In this document: piece by piece, positions 32,571-42,315 of the stretch | How the letters are laid out: the number at the start of each line of letters is the position of its first letter | Position numbering within the stretch: the stretch's first letter is position 1 | Assembly: GCA_937872175.1 (NCBI GenBank) | Contig: CALMPI010000010.1 | Coordinates: forward strand, 124,001 to 188,000 | Direction: 5' to 3' | DNA length: 64,000 bases | Origin: an uncultured Flavobacteriales bacterium | Lineage (GTDB): Bacteria; Bacteroidota; Bacteroidia; Flavobacteriales_F; PHOS-HE28 | Position numbers and translations under genes: made by a program | Notes under the pieces: generated by a model | The model's input: the letters and a program-made list of their open reading frames with translations, nothing else | Database searches by the model: none | Told to the model about the DNA's origin: nothing

Positions 32571-34952
32571 CTAGCGCATCAAGGTGATGTGGCCAAAGCC
32601 CTCCTTGACATCGCCCGCGATGGCCTTCACCCTGTAGCGGTACACGTAAACGCCGGTAGGTAGCACCGATCCGTTGACGGTGCCATCCCAGGCCAGGCCC
32701 ACCTCGTTCGCCTCGAACAGGGTGGCCCCCCAGCGGTCGTGCACGCGGATCCAGAATTCCTTGACCCCCGTGCCCATTGCCTGAAAGGTCTCGTTGTACC
32801 CATCACCGTTCGGGGTGAAGCTGTTGGGGATGTACAGGTGGAACTCCGGGTCCACCAGCAGCGTTCGCGACGTGCTGTCCCTGCAGCCCAGGGTATCGGC
32901 GATCATCAGCTGCACCTCATAAAGCCCCGGCTCCGGGTAGATGACCTCGGGGTTCTTGTCCTGGCTTTCCAGTCCGGCGACGCCGAAGTCCCACCACCAC
33001 TGCGTGGCTCCCAGCGAAAGGTCCATGAAGAAAATGGGTGCATTGTTCACCCAGTAGGTGCCGTCCACGGCGAACGAGGCCATGGGCGCATTGACCCCCA
33101 ACCCGCTCTGGTCGGTGGCCGTGATGCCGCACGCATCGGTGACCGTGAGGGTGTAGATGGTGTTGCTGTTGGGGTGGGCCGCCAGCGTGTCGGCCGTGCC
33201 CCCTGGCGCCCACAGGTAGCTGTACGGTTCAAGGCCCAGGACCGGCAACGCGCGAAGGATCGCCGTGTCGCCGATGCAGATCACCGTATCGGGCGCGATG
33301 CTGACCCGCACCGTGTCATAGGCCACGGTGACGGTCACAATGTCGGCGGTGACCTCCCCGCACAGGTCGGTGACGGTCACCGACCAACTGGCCGTGATGG
33401 CCGGTGCCACCTGAGCCGTTGGAAGCGTGCCCAGACCGCCGCTCCAGGTGTAGGTGTATCCCGGGGTACCACCCTGCACCACCGCGGTCAACTGCACCGG
33501 CGTCTCCGGACAGAGCACCACGACATCGTTCTGGATGGTCACCACGAGCGGTTGCGGAACGGGCACGGTGACGGTCACCTGATCGCTCTGCGTCACCACG
33601 CCGCAATCGTCGGTCACCGTCAGGGTGTACGTGGTGGTCTGGGTCGGAGCGACCCACCCTCCCAGCTGCCCGTCAGGCACGCCCTGGTCCCAATCCAGGG
33701 TGTAGTTCCCGAACCCTCCGGTGACAGTGGCCGAAATGAGGGTGCTGTCCACGCATTGGATGGTGACATCATTGCCGAGCACCACGTCGATGTCCGGCGC
33801 CTCTTCGATGAGGATGACCATGGACACGGTGTCACCACCGCAGGCGGTCTCGTTGATCACCATGAGGATGATCGATTCCTGCCCCTCGGTGACGGCATCG
33901 AGGATGGCGCTGAACTGCACGTTGATGGAATCCTGTCCGGGTTGAAAGATCACCTGGTCGGGCACGGCGGTGAAGTCCGCGCCTTCGGTGGCCGTTCCGC
34001 TGATCAGGATGTCCACCGTATCGGGGTCCACGAGCGGACCGCCGCGTACAAGGAAGAGCGATGCTGTTCCGCAGCCCTCGTAGAACAGGCTGTCGATGCC
34101 ACCGGAGACCACCTCGCCCACGATGGCCACCTGGTTGCTTTGAAAGCTGCCGGCCTCCAGGAAGACCGCGCTGTCCCACACCTGGTCGTTCGCATCGCCC
34201 ACCACGATCTTGATGTGGTAGGTCTCCCCGCAGATCACCTGCGCCAAGGCCTGCATCACCACGGTGAGCCCGTCGTACTGCACGTAGAACGGGTTGGCGT
34301 TGTAAGGCGGAGTGCCTCCGTCGCCGTTGTCCACGTAGTACTGCGGGTTCACCACATCGTTCACGGTGTTGATCGTCACCGCATCGGCGGTACCCGGGAT
34401 GAGGGCGATGTTGACGGCGTTGTTGCTGAACGGTCCGTTGAAGCCTGGTCCGCTCAGGAAGAAGCCGAACGCATCGTTGATGCTGTTGACGAACTCGAGG
34501 TACTCCTCCGAGGCGAAGACGAAATTGAACTTCAGCGAATCCCCGGTGGGCACGAAGTCGAACTCAAGCACCGCACAATCGTTCACGTCCTGGATGGAGG
34601 GCTGGCTCTGTTGTGCGAGCAGGAACAGGTCGGGGTCCTGAACGCTGAAGCCGGTGACGGGCACCGAAGAGCTCCCCGAGTCGTTCGGGCCGAGGGCATT
34701 GGTGATGCCGCCCGTGGCCAGGATCACACCGGCCGGTATACCGACGTTGGCGTTCGCGCTGTTGAACTCACCAGCTTGAGCGGATACCATGTTGCCGGGA
34801 AGCCCGTTGAACGTGATGTTGCTGACCGTGACCCCGCCGCCCAAGAGGACGTTCTGCACCAGCTGTGCCGGGGTCTGTGTGTTGGTGAGCACCAACTGCG
34901 CACGCATCGGATGCAGCGCCAGCAGCGACACGACCAGGAGAGCGGTCCGCAT
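32571..34952 (-). CDS. Choice-of-anchor L surface protein with CHU_C (T9SS type B) C-terminus
   Basis: A 793-residue exported protein. I start at ATG 34952 (MRTALLVVSLLALHPMRAQ signal peptide); ATG 34973 is possible. The N-terminal domain is the choice-of-anchor L type: GIPAGVILATGGITNALGPN, FVFASEEYLEFVNSINDAFG, FFLSGPGFNGPF. Then come a Calx-beta-like segment, three or four PKD/Ig-like repeats, a final PKD domain (YWVNNAPIFFMDLSLGATQW) and the CHU_C domain (YIPNSFTPNGDGYNETF to GHITLMR). CHU_C domains direct T9SS export and are linked to SprA/PorP-dependent adhesins such as SprB. A role in adhesion or gliding is inferred. Confidence 0.9.
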   Translation of the reverse strand: MRTALLVVSLLALHPMRAQLVLTNTQTPAQLVQNVLLGGGVTVSNITFNGLPGNMVSAQAGEFNSANANVGIPAGVILATGGITNALGPNDSGSSSVPVTGFSVQDPDLFLLAQQSQPSIQDVNDCAVLEFDFVPTGDSLKFNFVFASEEYLEFVNSINDAFGFFLSGPGFNGPFSNNAVNIALIPGTADAVTINTVNDVVNPQYYVDNGDGGTPPYNANPFYVQYDGLTVVMQALAQVICGETYHIKIVVGDANDQVWDSAVFLEAGSFQSNQVAIVGEVVSGGIDSLFYEGCGTASLFLVRGGPLVDPDTVDILISGTATEGADFTAVPDQVIFQPGQDSINVQFSAILDAVTEGQESIILMVINETACGGDTVSMVILIEEAPDIDVVLGNDVTIQCVDSTLISATVTGGFGNYTLDWDQGVPDGQLGGWVAPTQTTTYTLTVTDDCGVVTQSDQVTVTVPVPQPLVVTIQNDVVVLCPETPVQLTAVVQGGTPGYTYTWSGGLGTLPTAQVAPAITASWSVTVTDLCGEVTADIVTVTVAYDTVRVSIAPDTVICIGDTAILRALPVLGLEPYSYLWAPGGTADTLAAHPNSNTIYTLTVTDACGITATDQSGLGVNAPMASFAVDGTYWVNNAPIFFMDLSLGATQWWWDFGVAGLESQDKNPEVIYPEPGLYEVQLMIADTLGCRDSTSRTLLVDPEFHLYIPNSFTPNGDGYNETFQAMGTGVKEFWIRVHDRWGATLFEANEVGLAWDGTVNGSVLPTGVYVYRYRVKAIAGDVKEGFGHITLMR

Positions 34953-35016
34953 GAAGCCGCAAGGTACGTCCATCCGGTGCTCCACGGGACGCTCGGCGGT
35001 GGCAGGCCTTCGTGGG

Positions 35017-35024
35017 TAAACTTG
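35017..35024 (+). promoter_or_regulatory. Candidate -7 promoter element for priA
   Basis: TAAACTTG, seven bases upstream of the ATG at 35032. Use of this promoter would give a nearly leaderless priA mRNA. Confidence 0.35.
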
Positions 35025-35031
35025 TGCGCCC

Positions 35032-37482
35032 ATGCCGCGCTTTGCCGATGTCATCCTTCCTGCGGCCGTCCCGGGTGTGTTCACGTACGCCTTGACGGAG
35101 GAGCTTGGCCCGGTGTTGCCCGGCATGCGCATCGTGGTACCCTTCGGCGCAGGGCGGAAGCTCTATGGCGGCCTGGTGATGCGCGTGCATGACGCCCGGC
35201 CCGAGGGACGGAACGTTCGGCCTGCGCTGAGTGTGCTGGATACCGCGCCGGTGCTGGCCCCGGTGCACCTGCAGCTCTGGCAGCGCGTGGCCGACCACTA
35301 CCTGTGCTCGATGGGCGAGGTGATGCTCGCCGCCCTGCCCGGCCCGTTGGTGCTGACGAGCGAAACGCGGGTGACGGCCACGGCCCTCACGGCCGAGCAT
35401 TCGGCCCGGACACCGCGGTCGGCCCTGTTGCTGGATGCGCTCGAGCAGCGGCCCGCGATCACCTTGGGCGAAGCAGGCGAACTGCTTCAGGTGAAGGATC
35501 CGATCCGCGCCATGAAGCAGTTGCTCGACGAAGGGGCCGTGGCGCTGGAGGAGGAGCTGCGGTCGCGACCTGTGGAACGTCTGGTCCGTCATGTGGAACT
35601 GGCGCCGGATGCCGGTGACGAGGCCGCGCTGCACGGCTGGTTCGACCGGCTTGCACGCGCCCCCAGGCAGTTGGCGTTGCTGATGAAGGGCATCGAGCTG
35701 GGTCGCTGGCTGGACCACGGGGGCGGGCCGGTGGCGGAGGCGCGCCTGCTGAAGGCCGCCGGCGCCGAACGCAAACACGTGGAGGAATTGGTGCGCAAGG
35801 GTCTGTTCACCGTGACCGAACGACCGGCGGACCGCCCACCGGCACGACCGGGCAGTGGCTCCCCCACCCTGTCGCCTGCCCAGGCCACCTGCCTGGCGGA
35901 GATCGACGCCGCCTTGCGCGACCATCGCTGCTGCCTGCTCCAGGGGGTCACCGGCTCGGGCAAGACCGAGGTGTACGCGCATCTCATCGAGCGTGCCGTC
36001 GACCAGGGCGGCCAGGTGCTGTACCTGTTGCCGGAGATCGCGCTCACCACCCAGCTCATCGCCCGGCTCCGCGCGCGCTTCGGCGATCGCGTCAGCGTGT
36101 TCCACAGCCGCCTCAGCGCCCGCCAGCGCGCCGATCTGTGGAGCGGCATCCACCGCGATCCGTCAGCGCATCCCATCGTGGTGGGCGCGCGTTCGGCGCT
36201 CTTCCTTCCCTTCCATCACCTGCGGCTGATCATCGTGGACGAGGAGCACGACCCGTCCTACAAGCAACAGGATCCCTCGCCGCGCTACAATGCCCGGGAC
36301 ATGGCCCTGGTGCTCGGCGAGCTCATGGACGCCCCCGTGGTGCTGGGCTCCGCCACCCCGTCCATGGAGACGATGTACAACGCGCGCCAGGGGAAGTACG
36401 GCCACACCCGATTGCTTGAACGCTTCGGCGACAGCGTGCTGCCCAGTGTGGAGCTGATCGACCTGCGTGAGGCCCACAAGCGCAAACGCATGCAGGGGCA
36501 CTTCACGCCCGAACTGCTGGAGGCCGTTCAACGCACCGTGGAGCGGCGCGATCAGGTGATCCTGTTCCAGAACAGACGCGGCTACGCCCCGGTGTGGCAA
36601 TGCGAACAATGTGCGCACGTGCCGAACTGCGCGCATTGCGACGTGAGCCTCACCTACCACAAGCGGAGCCATGAGCTCCGCTGCCACTATTGTGGCCGGG
36701 GCTACCCGCCCCCCACGGCCTGCCCTTCATGTGGCAGCCGCAGGCTGAAGATGATCGGCCTCGGCACCGAGCGCATCGAGGAGGAGCTGGCCGTGGCCCT
36801 GCCCGAGGTGCGTGTGGCCCGGCTCGACCAGGACACCGCTCGCGGCAAGAACGCCGTCGAGCGGCTCATGCACGACTTCGCCGAAGGGCGGATCGATGTG
36901 CTCGTCGGCACCCAGATGGTGACCAAGGGGCTCGACATGGAGCGGGTGAACACCGTGGGCATCCTCAGCGCCGACCGACTGTTGCGCTTCCCTGATTTCC
37001 GCGCGCACGAACGAGCCTTCCAGCTCATGGGCCAGGTGGCGGGCCGCAGCGGCCGGCGCGGTGTGCAGGGGCGTGTGCTCATCCAGGCGTTCGATGTGGC
37101 CCACCCCGTGCTCGGGCACGTGCTCACCCACGATGTCGACGGCTTCTACGCCCGCGAACTGGGCCATCGTCAGGCCCATGGCTACCCGCCCTTCTCACGC
37201 TTGGTGCGCTTCACCTTGAAGCACCGTTCCGAGGAGCGGGTGGAACAGGCCGCGCGTACGCTGGTGGACCTGCTTCGCCCCGACCTGGGTGATCGGGTCC
37301 TCGGGCCGGAGACGCCGGCGGTGGCCTGGGTGCGGGACCAGCACATCCGCAACGTGTTGGTGAAACTGGCCCGCGGGGCCTATGCCCGCGAGAAGGAACG
37401 CGTACGGACCGCCTTGGAGCACCTGTCGGACGCACTGCCGCAAGGAAGGGTGCGGCTGATCGTGGACGTGGACCCGGCCTGA
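35032..37482 (+). CDS. priA: Primosomal protein N' (replication restart helicase PriA)
   Basis: An 816-residue DEXH helicase that reloads the replisome at stalled forks. Present are the N-terminal 3'-OH-binding domain (FADVILPAAVPGVFTYAL), Walker A LLQGVTGSGKTEVYAHLI near residue 305, DEEH box IIVDEEHDPSYKQQ, and GSATPS. The zinc-binding insertion has four Cys pairs (CEQCAHVPNCAHC, CHYCGRGYPPPTACPSCG). The helicase motifs GTQMVTKGLDMERVNTVGIL and QVAGRSGRRG are also present. Complete length. It is flanked by two minus-strand secreted-protein genes and ends five bases from the convergent esterase gene. Confidence 0.97.
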   Translation: MPRFADVILPAAVPGVFTYALTEELGPVLPGMRIVVPFGAGRKLYGGLVMRVHDARPEGRNVRPALSVLDTAPVLAPVHLQLWQRVADHYLCSMGEVMLAALPGPLVLTSETRVTATALTAEHSARTPRSALLLDALEQRPAITLGEAGELLQVKDPIRAMKQLLDEGAVALEEELRSRPVERLVRHVELAPDAGDEAALHGWFDRLARAPRQLALLMKGIELGRWLDHGGGPVAEARLLKAAGAERKHVEELVRKGLFTVTERPADRPPARPGSGSPTLSPAQATCLAEIDAALRDHRCCLLQGVTGSGKTEVYAHLIERAVDQGGQVLYLLPEIALTTQLIARLRARFGDRVSVFHSRLSARQRADLWSGIHRDPSAHPIVVGARSALFLPFHHLRLIIVDEEHDPSYKQQDPSPRYNARDMALVLGELMDAPVVLGSATPSMETMYNARQGKYGHTRLLERFGDSVLPSVELIDLREAHKRKRMQGHFTPELLEAVQRTVERRDQVILFQNRRGYAPVWQCEQCAHVPNCAHCDVSLTYHKRSHELRCHYCGRGYPPPTACPSCGSRRLKMIGLGTERIEEELAVALPEVRVARLDQDTARGKNAVERLMHDFAEGRIDVLVGTQMVTKGLDMERVNTVGILSADRLLRFPDFRAHERAFQLMGQVAGRSGRRGVQGRVLIQAFDVAHPVLGHVLTHDVDGFYARELGHRQAHGYPPFSRLVRFTLKHRSEERVEQAARTLVDLLRPDLGDRVLGPETPAVAWVRDQHIRNVLVKLARGAYAREKERVRTALEHLSDALPQGRVRLIVDVDPA

Positions 37483-37487
37483 TCCGA

Positions 37488-38897
37488 TCAGGGCATCCGC
37501 AGGAACCGGTGCACCGAACGGCGGCGCCCATCGGCGATGGTGAGCACATAGAGCCCCGCCGGCAGGGAGGAGACATCCACCATACCGGGGCCGTCCAACC
37601 GCCCCATGGAGACCACCGCGCCCCGCTGATCGTGGGCCGACCAGCTCAAGGGCCCACCGAACGGGTGCACCAGATGGAGCGTCCCCGAGGTCGCCGTGGG
37701 CATCACTTCCCAGCCGCGTTCGGCCAGCTCCGGTACGTCGGTCCAAGCGCACTCGGCCTGCAGGTCCATCAACCAGGCGCGCACGGCGAGGAGTGCGGGG
37801 AAGGCGCACGCACCATGGTCCAACGCACCCATGTCCACCGCGCTCACCTCTTGCGCACCGGCGAGCTGGAAGGCCTGAAGGGCCACCTGGGTGTTGCCGG
37901 CGAACACGTGATCGTCCGCATTGCAGTAGTGCATGCGCACCGGCGCCTGGGGCACCCATCCGTAGAGGTCGTTGTCCGCCAAGGCCAGCCGGAACGGATG
38001 CAGGGGATCGATGGCGAACGCCTGAAGCACGCTGTCCTGCAGGACCGTGCTGGGCACCGACGGCATCACCGCGTCCACATCACCGCTGCCGTGCGTGCCG
38101 TCGAACAGGGGCGGGAGCAGCGTGTCCCACGGTGCCTTGAACACCTCCGAAGGGCTGTTGAAGAGCCCGGGGTACACCGATCCGTAGGCAAGCACCACGT
38201 ACGGCAGATAGTAGGGTGCCGGATAGGGCACGGTGTCCACCATCACCTGGGCCTGCACCCCGCTCACGTCGTAGGGCCCGGAGCAGGGCGCGCTGGCCGT
38301 GACGGTGAACTCCGTGGCGAACTGCTGTTCGATGGCGCGGTGGGTGGCCATGCACGCATGCCCGCCCTGGCTGTAGCCGGCCAGGAAGAGCTGGCCGTTG
38401 AGCGGAACGCCCTGCGCATCGCACCACTCACGCACCGCGCGCAACAGGTCGATGGAGGCGCTGGCCTCGGTGGCGGCGTGCACATACGGGTGCAGCCCCG
38501 GCGAATCGCCCAGCCCCAGATAGTCGGGCAGCGCGCTCACGAAGCCGATGCCGCTCAGGTAGTACCCCACCAGGGCCTCCTGGCTGAGGCGCGAGGGCAC
38601 CGCCTCCTTCTCCAGGATGGTGCCGTGCATGTAGCACGCGATCGAGTGGTAACAGGTGTCGCCGGTGGGCACCATCATGGCCCCCGAGGCCACGATGGGC
38701 TGGCCATCCGCATCGGTGGACCAGTACTTCAAGCGGTACACCTCGATCCCGTTGATGGCGTTGCCCACGCCGGTGTCGATCAGCTCCTGTTGGGTGAAGG
38801 TGAGCAGCAGTGAATCGCTGATCAGCACCTGGGCGTGATGCGCCAGGGGCATGCCGCACAGGGCGATGCCGGCGGCAAGGTGGATGTGGAAGCGCAT
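37488..38897 (-). CDS. T9SS-exported alpha/beta hydrolase (secretory lipase/esterase type)
   Basis: A 469-residue exported hydrolase. The signal peptide ends near HAQ. The alpha/beta-hydrolase domain has the nucleophile Ser176 in GYSQGGHA, an acid in CNADDHVFAG and the catalytic His in GALDHGACA. The domain order and the LPDYLGLGDSPG loop match the secretory lipase (LIP) family seen in Bacteroidota. The C-terminal 80 residues are a type A T9SS domain (WSAHDQRGAVVSMGRL, GLYVLTIADG). Substrates are probably short- or medium-chain esters or lipids outside the cell. A TACCTTCA box precedes the gene. Confidence 0.87.
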   Translation of the reverse strand: MRFHIHLAAGIALCGMPLAHHAQVLISDSLLLTFTQQELIDTGVGNAINGIEVYRLKYWSTDADGQPIVASGAMMVPTGDTCYHSIACYMHGTILEKEAVPSRLSQEALVGYYLSGIGFVSALPDYLGLGDSPGLHPYVHAATEASASIDLLRAVREWCDAQGVPLNGQLFLAGYSQGGHACMATHRAIEQQFATEFTVTASAPCSGPYDVSGVQAQVMVDTVPYPAPYYLPYVVLAYGSVYPGLFNSPSEVFKAPWDTLLPPLFDGTHGSGDVDAVMPSVPSTVLQDSVLQAFAIDPLHPFRLALADNDLYGWVPQAPVRMHYCNADDHVFAGNTQVALQAFQLAGAQEVSAVDMGALDHGACAFPALLAVRAWLMDLQAECAWTDVPELAERGWEVMPTATSGTLHLVHPFGGPLSWSAHDQRGAVVSMGRLDGPGMVDVSSLPAGLYVLTIADGRRRSVHRFLRMP

Positions 38898-38901
38898 GGG
38901 C

Positions 38902-38909
38902 TGAAGGTA
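38902..38909 (-). promoter_or_regulatory. Candidate -7 promoter element of the esterase gene
   Basis: Minus-strand TACCTTCA, four bases upstream of the start, a variant of TAnnTTYG; would give a very short leader. Confidence 0.35.
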
Positions 38910-38925
38910 GCCCGATGCGCCGAAC

Positions 38926-39525
38926 TCAGTGCTGCACCGTGAACCGCCCGGCGTGCACGCGTCCGCCGTAGGTGGCCCGGTAGTGATGAACGCCGGCGGA
39001 CCACGCACGCACGTCCAGCTCCGCACGATCGCCGCGCACGCCCAGGGAGACCACCACGGGCCGGCCCGCTTGATCGTACACGTCGAGCACACCTTCGGCG
39101 GTGCCGGCCTCGCGGAACAACAGCACCACGCGTTCATGCGCCGGTGACGGGAACGCGAGATGCTCGCGCGCTGTCAGCCGCTCGAAGCGGACCTGCAGCG
39201 TGGACGAGTACCCCTGTGCGCCCAACTTCAGGCGATAGGCGAGCGTGGACAGTTCCGGTGGCGCGGCATCGGTCCAGTCGTAGGCCACCGGCGCGTTCAC
39301 GTCGCCGCACAAGCCGGAGATCCCACCGACCTGCTGCCAGGCTCCGCCGTCCACCGCGCGTTCCACCAGGGTGCCATCGCAGGTGCTCCCGGCCACCATG
39401 GTCCACTCCAGCAGCACTTGCTCCTCACGCACGGTGGCGGTGAACACCGAGAGGAAGGGATGCTCCTGGGCTTGGACGAAGGCGCAGGGCAGCAGGACGG
39501 GGAGCAACGCGAACACGAGGCGCAT
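38926..39525 (-). CDS. Small T9SS-exported protein, unknown
   Basis: A 199-residue protein: signal peptide (MRLVFALLPVLLPCAFVQAQ), one fibronectin-like beta domain (LSVFTATVREEQVLLEWTM, VERAVDGGAWQQVGG) and a type A sorting domain (FPSPAHERVVLLFR, LDVYDQAGRPV, GVHHYRATYGG). The N-terminal domain is the Fn3-like module commonly placed just before T9SS tails, so the protein is little more than that module plus the tail. Function unknown. The start lies inside the 3' vicinity of the pseudouridine synthase gene, with 14 bases between them. Confidence 0.78.
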   Translation of the reverse strand: MRLVFALLPVLLPCAFVQAQEHPFLSVFTATVREEQVLLEWTMVAGSTCDGTLVERAVDGGAWQQVGGISGLCGDVNAPVAYDWTDAAPPELSTLAYRLKLGAQGYSSTLQVRFERLTAREHLAFPSPAHERVVLLFREAGTAEGVLDVYDQAGRPVVVSLGVRGDRAELDVRAWSAGVHHYRATYGGRVHAGRFTVQH

Positions 39526-39539
39526 CGCGGACTGAACGT

Positions 39540-40178
39540 TCAGGCCGTTGGAATAGTGCGCCACGGGGCCCAGGTGGGCGTTTCGGGCAAGGGGTCCTCC
39601 ACGTGCAGCGCCTCCCCGGTGAAGGGGTGCGGCAGGGCGATGGACCGCGCGTGCAGGGCGATGGAACGGTCGCGCTCCCCGCGCCGCGCACCATACTTCA
39701 CATCGCCCTTGATGGGATGCCCGGCGGCGGCGAGCTGTGCGCGGATCTGATGGAAGGCTCCCCCCAGCGGCCGCACCTCGACCAGGGTGTAGCGATCGCC
39801 ATGCATCACGGGCCGCAACGTGAGCGATACCGGCACGCCGCGGTCCGAGACCCGGGCCCGGCGCGCCTTCGCATCGTGGAGCAGGGTGTGCTCAAGCGTC
39901 AGTTCGCCGTCCACGGCACCCGTCACCACGGCCAGGTAGGTCTTCTGAACGGCCCGATCGTGGAAGAGCCGGTTCAGCGCTTGAAGCGCCTCGGTCGTCC
40001 GGCTGAAGAGCACCACCCCGCTCACGGGGCGGTCAAGCCGGTGCGCCAGGCCGATGGCCTCGCCGGGATGCATCGCCCGCAACGCGCTCAGCAGGTCGGA
40101 AGTGCCGGTGGGGTCGGGTTGAACGGGCACGCCTGCGGGTTTGTGCACGGCCAGGAGCCGGGCATCGGACCAGAGCAC
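39540..40178 (-). CDS. RluA-family RNA pseudouridine synthase
   Basis: A 212-residue pseudouridine synthase without an S4 domain, resembling the shorter RluA/RsuA-type tRNA or rRNA enzymes. The catalytic motif is AHRLDRPVSGVVLFSR, with the conserved Asp in RLDR. Other motifs are LLAVHKPAGVPVQ at the start and GGAFHQIRAQLAAAGHPIKG near the end. GTG at 40178 is chosen because it gives the usual distance to the LLAVHKPAG motif without deep overlap with panB. An ATG at 40238 inside panB is the alternative. The RNA target cannot be named. Confidence 0.88.
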   Translation of the reverse strand: MLWSDARLLAVHKPAGVPVQPDPTGTSDLLSALRAMHPGEAIGLAHRLDRPVSGVVLFSRTTEALQALNRLFHDRAVQKTYLAVVTGAVDGELTLEHTLLHDAKARRARVSDRGVPVSLTLRPVMHGDRYTLVEVRPLGGAFHQIRAQLAAAGHPIKGDVKYGARRGERDRSIALHARSIALPHPFTGEALHVEDPLPETPTWAPWRTIPTA

Positions 40179-40194
40179 GCGAGGCCGCCCGGGC

Positions 40195-41010
40195 TCAGTA
40201 CTGCTCGTCGGCACTGGGGAAGTCACGCGAGCGCACATCGATAAGGTAGCGCCCCACCGCATCGGTGATGACGCTGTGCAGGTCGGCGTAACGCCGGAGG
40301 AACCGGGGGTTGAAGGCCTTGTTGATCCCCAGCATGTCGTGGAGCACCAGCACCTGTCCATCCACGCCGCCGCCGGCACCGATGCCGATCACCGGAATGG
40401 ACACGCTTCGGGCCACGTCGGCCGCCAGGGCCGCGGGGATCTTCTCCAGCACGATGGCGAAGCAGCCCGCCTGCTCCAGCATGCGGGCATCCTCGCGCAG
40501 GCGCTGGGCCTCGGCCTCCTCCTTGGCGCGCACCACATAGGTGCCGAACTTGTAGATGCTCTGCGGCGTGAGCCCCAGATGACCCATCACCGGGATGCCG
40601 GCGGTGAGGATGCGCTCGATGCTGGCGATGACCTCGCGGCCACCCTCCAGCTTCACGGCGTGCGCACCGCTCTCCTTCATGATGCGGATGGCGCTGTTGA
40701 GCGCACCCTTGCTGTTGCCCTGATAGGTGCCGAAGGGCAGGTCCACCACGATGAGGGCGCGCTGACACCCCCGCACCACGCTGCTGGCGTGATAGATCAT
40801 CTGGTCCAGCGTGATGGGCAGGGTGGTCTCATGACCCGCCATCACGTTGCTGGCGCTGTCACCCACCAGGATCACGTCGATGCCGGCGCCATCCACCAGG
40901 CTGGCCAGGCTGAAGTCGTAGGCCGTCAGCATGGCGATGGGCTGGCCCTTGGCCTTCATCTCCTGCAGCACATGGGTGGTCACGCGCCGGGCATCCTTCG
41001 GTTCGCTCAT
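40195..41010 (-). CDS. panB: 3-methyl-2-oxobutanoate hydroxymethyltransferase
   Basis: Transfers a hydroxymethyl group from methylenetetrahydrofolate to ketoisovalerate to make ketopantoate, the first step of pantothenate and CoA synthesis; cytosolic. Full-length (271 residues) TIM barrel with [40 protein letters not shown] (metal-binding Asp), [24 protein letters not shown] and [20 protein letters not shown]. It probably shares a transcript with the pseudouridine synthase gene 16 bases downstream. No other pan genes nearby. Confidence 0.96.
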   Translation of the reverse strand: MSEPKDARRVTTHVLQEMKAKGQPIAMLTAYDFSLASLVDGAGIDVILVGDSASNVMAGHETTLPITLDQMIYHASSVVRGCQRALIVVDLPFGTYQGNSKGALNSAIRIMKESGAHAVKLEGGREVIASIERILTAGIPVMGHLGLTPQSIYKFGTYVVRAKEEAEAQRLREDARMLEQAGCFAIVLEKIPAALAADVARSVSIPVIGIGAGGGVDGQVLVLHDMLGINKAFNPRFLRRYADLHSVITDAVGRYLIDVRSRDFPSADEQY

Positions 41011-41121
41011 GGCCTGGACCCCGCCTGTTGGCGGAGGGCGCCAAAGCTAGGGCCGCCCTGCCGAAGCACGGGCCGCAGCGTCCGCTCCCCGTTCATCACG
41101 CCATCGCTGCGGACGGCCAGC

Positions 41122-41129
41122 TATCTTTG
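41122..41129 (+). promoter_or_regulatory. Exact TAnnTTTG -7 promoter element
   Basis: TATCTTTG, an exact match to the Bacteroidota -7 consensus, ends 16 bases before the ATG of the lipoprotein gene. It lies in the divergent region with panB. The upstream TTG box is not clear. Confidence 0.6.
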
Positions 41130-41145
41130 GCGCCCTTCCACGCCC

Positions 41146-42189
41146 ATGGCCCGCCGTACCATCGCCCTTCTGCTCCTCCCCGCCGTGTTCGCCGCCTGCA
41201 GCACCGACCTGGAGGTGAGCGCTCCGTACAAGGACATCACCGTGGTGTACGGTGTGCTGTCGACCCGGGCCGCCGACGGCACCAGCGACGAGACACGCCA
41301 CTACGTGAAGATCAACAAGGCCTTCCTGGGCGAGGGCGATGCCCTGATATACGCGCAGATCCCCGACAGCACCGAGTACGACGACCCCGACTTCCAGGTG
41401 GCCCCGCGCGTGGTGGACCTCGACAACAACGCGGAGTTCCTCCTGAACGACACGATGATGCCGCGGGAACCGGGCGTGTTCAACTCGCCCCTGCATAAGC
41501 TGTACTACTTCGACGCTCCGCTCGATCCCGAGCACACCTACGCCGTGCGCATGAAGGTCCGCGGCAACGAGGTCAGCGCCGAGACGCCGATCGTGAACCC
41601 GCCGGCCTACCAGTCCGGTTTTCTGCAGACGAACAGCAACAGCAAGCTGAACCTGATGCTGGGCAACCAGTACAACACGGTGGACATGGATTTCCGCAGC
41701 GGGCGGGACGCGCGGCGCTATGACGTGAGCTACCGTGTGCGGTACGCCGAGGACCGGTCGGGTGTGCTCACCGAGGAATCGTACACGGTGTTCCTGGGCT
41801 CGGTGCGCACCAACGGGCTCAATGGTGGGGAGGAGCTTCAGGTGGCCATCAGCGGCGAGGCGTTCTACCAGAACATGGCCAACGTGATGGAGAACGACCC
41901 CTCCATCACCCGGCGGATCTACCGGGGCCTGGACATCCTGTTCGCCGCCGCCAGCGACGAGTTCGCCACCTACCTCACCCTGGCCCGGCCCGTGAGCGGC
42001 ATCGTGGAGGAGCGCCCCGAATACACCAACATCACCAACGGCTACGGGCTGTTCGCCGGTCGTCACTTCCAGACGGCCGTGGGCGTGAAGCTCGGTGATG
42101 CCTCCCTGGTGCAACTGGTGGACGGCCCCTACACGGCCCCGTTCAACTTCTGCATCGAGGGCAACGGTCCACCCTTGGGCTGCGACTGA
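41146..42189 (+). CDS. Lipoprotein of possible DUF4249 type
   Basis: A 347-residue lipoprotein (LLLLPAVFAAC lipobox). The mature part has Ig-like beta features typical of outer-membrane-associated lipoproteins of the DUF4249 kind: DITVVYGVLSTRAADG, HYVKINKAFLG, LYYFDAPLDPEHTYAVRMKV, ending with a Cys-bearing CIEGNGPPLGCD. Such lipoproteins often accompany TonB-dependent receptors, but none is adjacent here. Preceded by a consensus -7 element. Confidence 0.72.
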   Translation: MARRTIALLLLPAVFAACSTDLEVSAPYKDITVVYGVLSTRAADGTSDETRHYVKINKAFLGEGDALIYAQIPDSTEYDDPDFQVAPRVVDLDNNAEFLLNDTMMPREPGVFNSPLHKLYYFDAPLDPEHTYAVRMKVRGNEVSAETPIVNPPAYQSGFLQTNSNSKLNLMLGNQYNTVDMDFRSGRDARRYDVSYRVRYAEDRSGVLTEESYTVFLGSVRTNGLNGGEELQVAISGEAFYQNMANVMENDPSITRRIYRGLDILFAAASDEFATYLTLARPVSGIVEERPEYTNITNGYGLFAGRHFQTAVGVKLGDASLVQLVDGPYTAPFNFCIEGNGPPLGCD

Positions 42190-42315
42190 CGATCTGTCCT
42201 TCTGTCAGGTCTTTTTCGGTCGGCACTTCGGCCGAGCGCACCACCTTGTCAGCTTTCGGGGGCCGTGGGGGCATGGCATGCGCATTGACGAGCGGGGCCG
42301 AACGAACCAACGACC

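Noticed and set aside
40178-40379. Upstream extension of the pseudouridine synthase frame into panB
   Set aside because: The added residues are Ser/Thr/Cys-rich noise antisense-free but overlapping panB in another frame; family members start just before the LLAVHKPAG motif.
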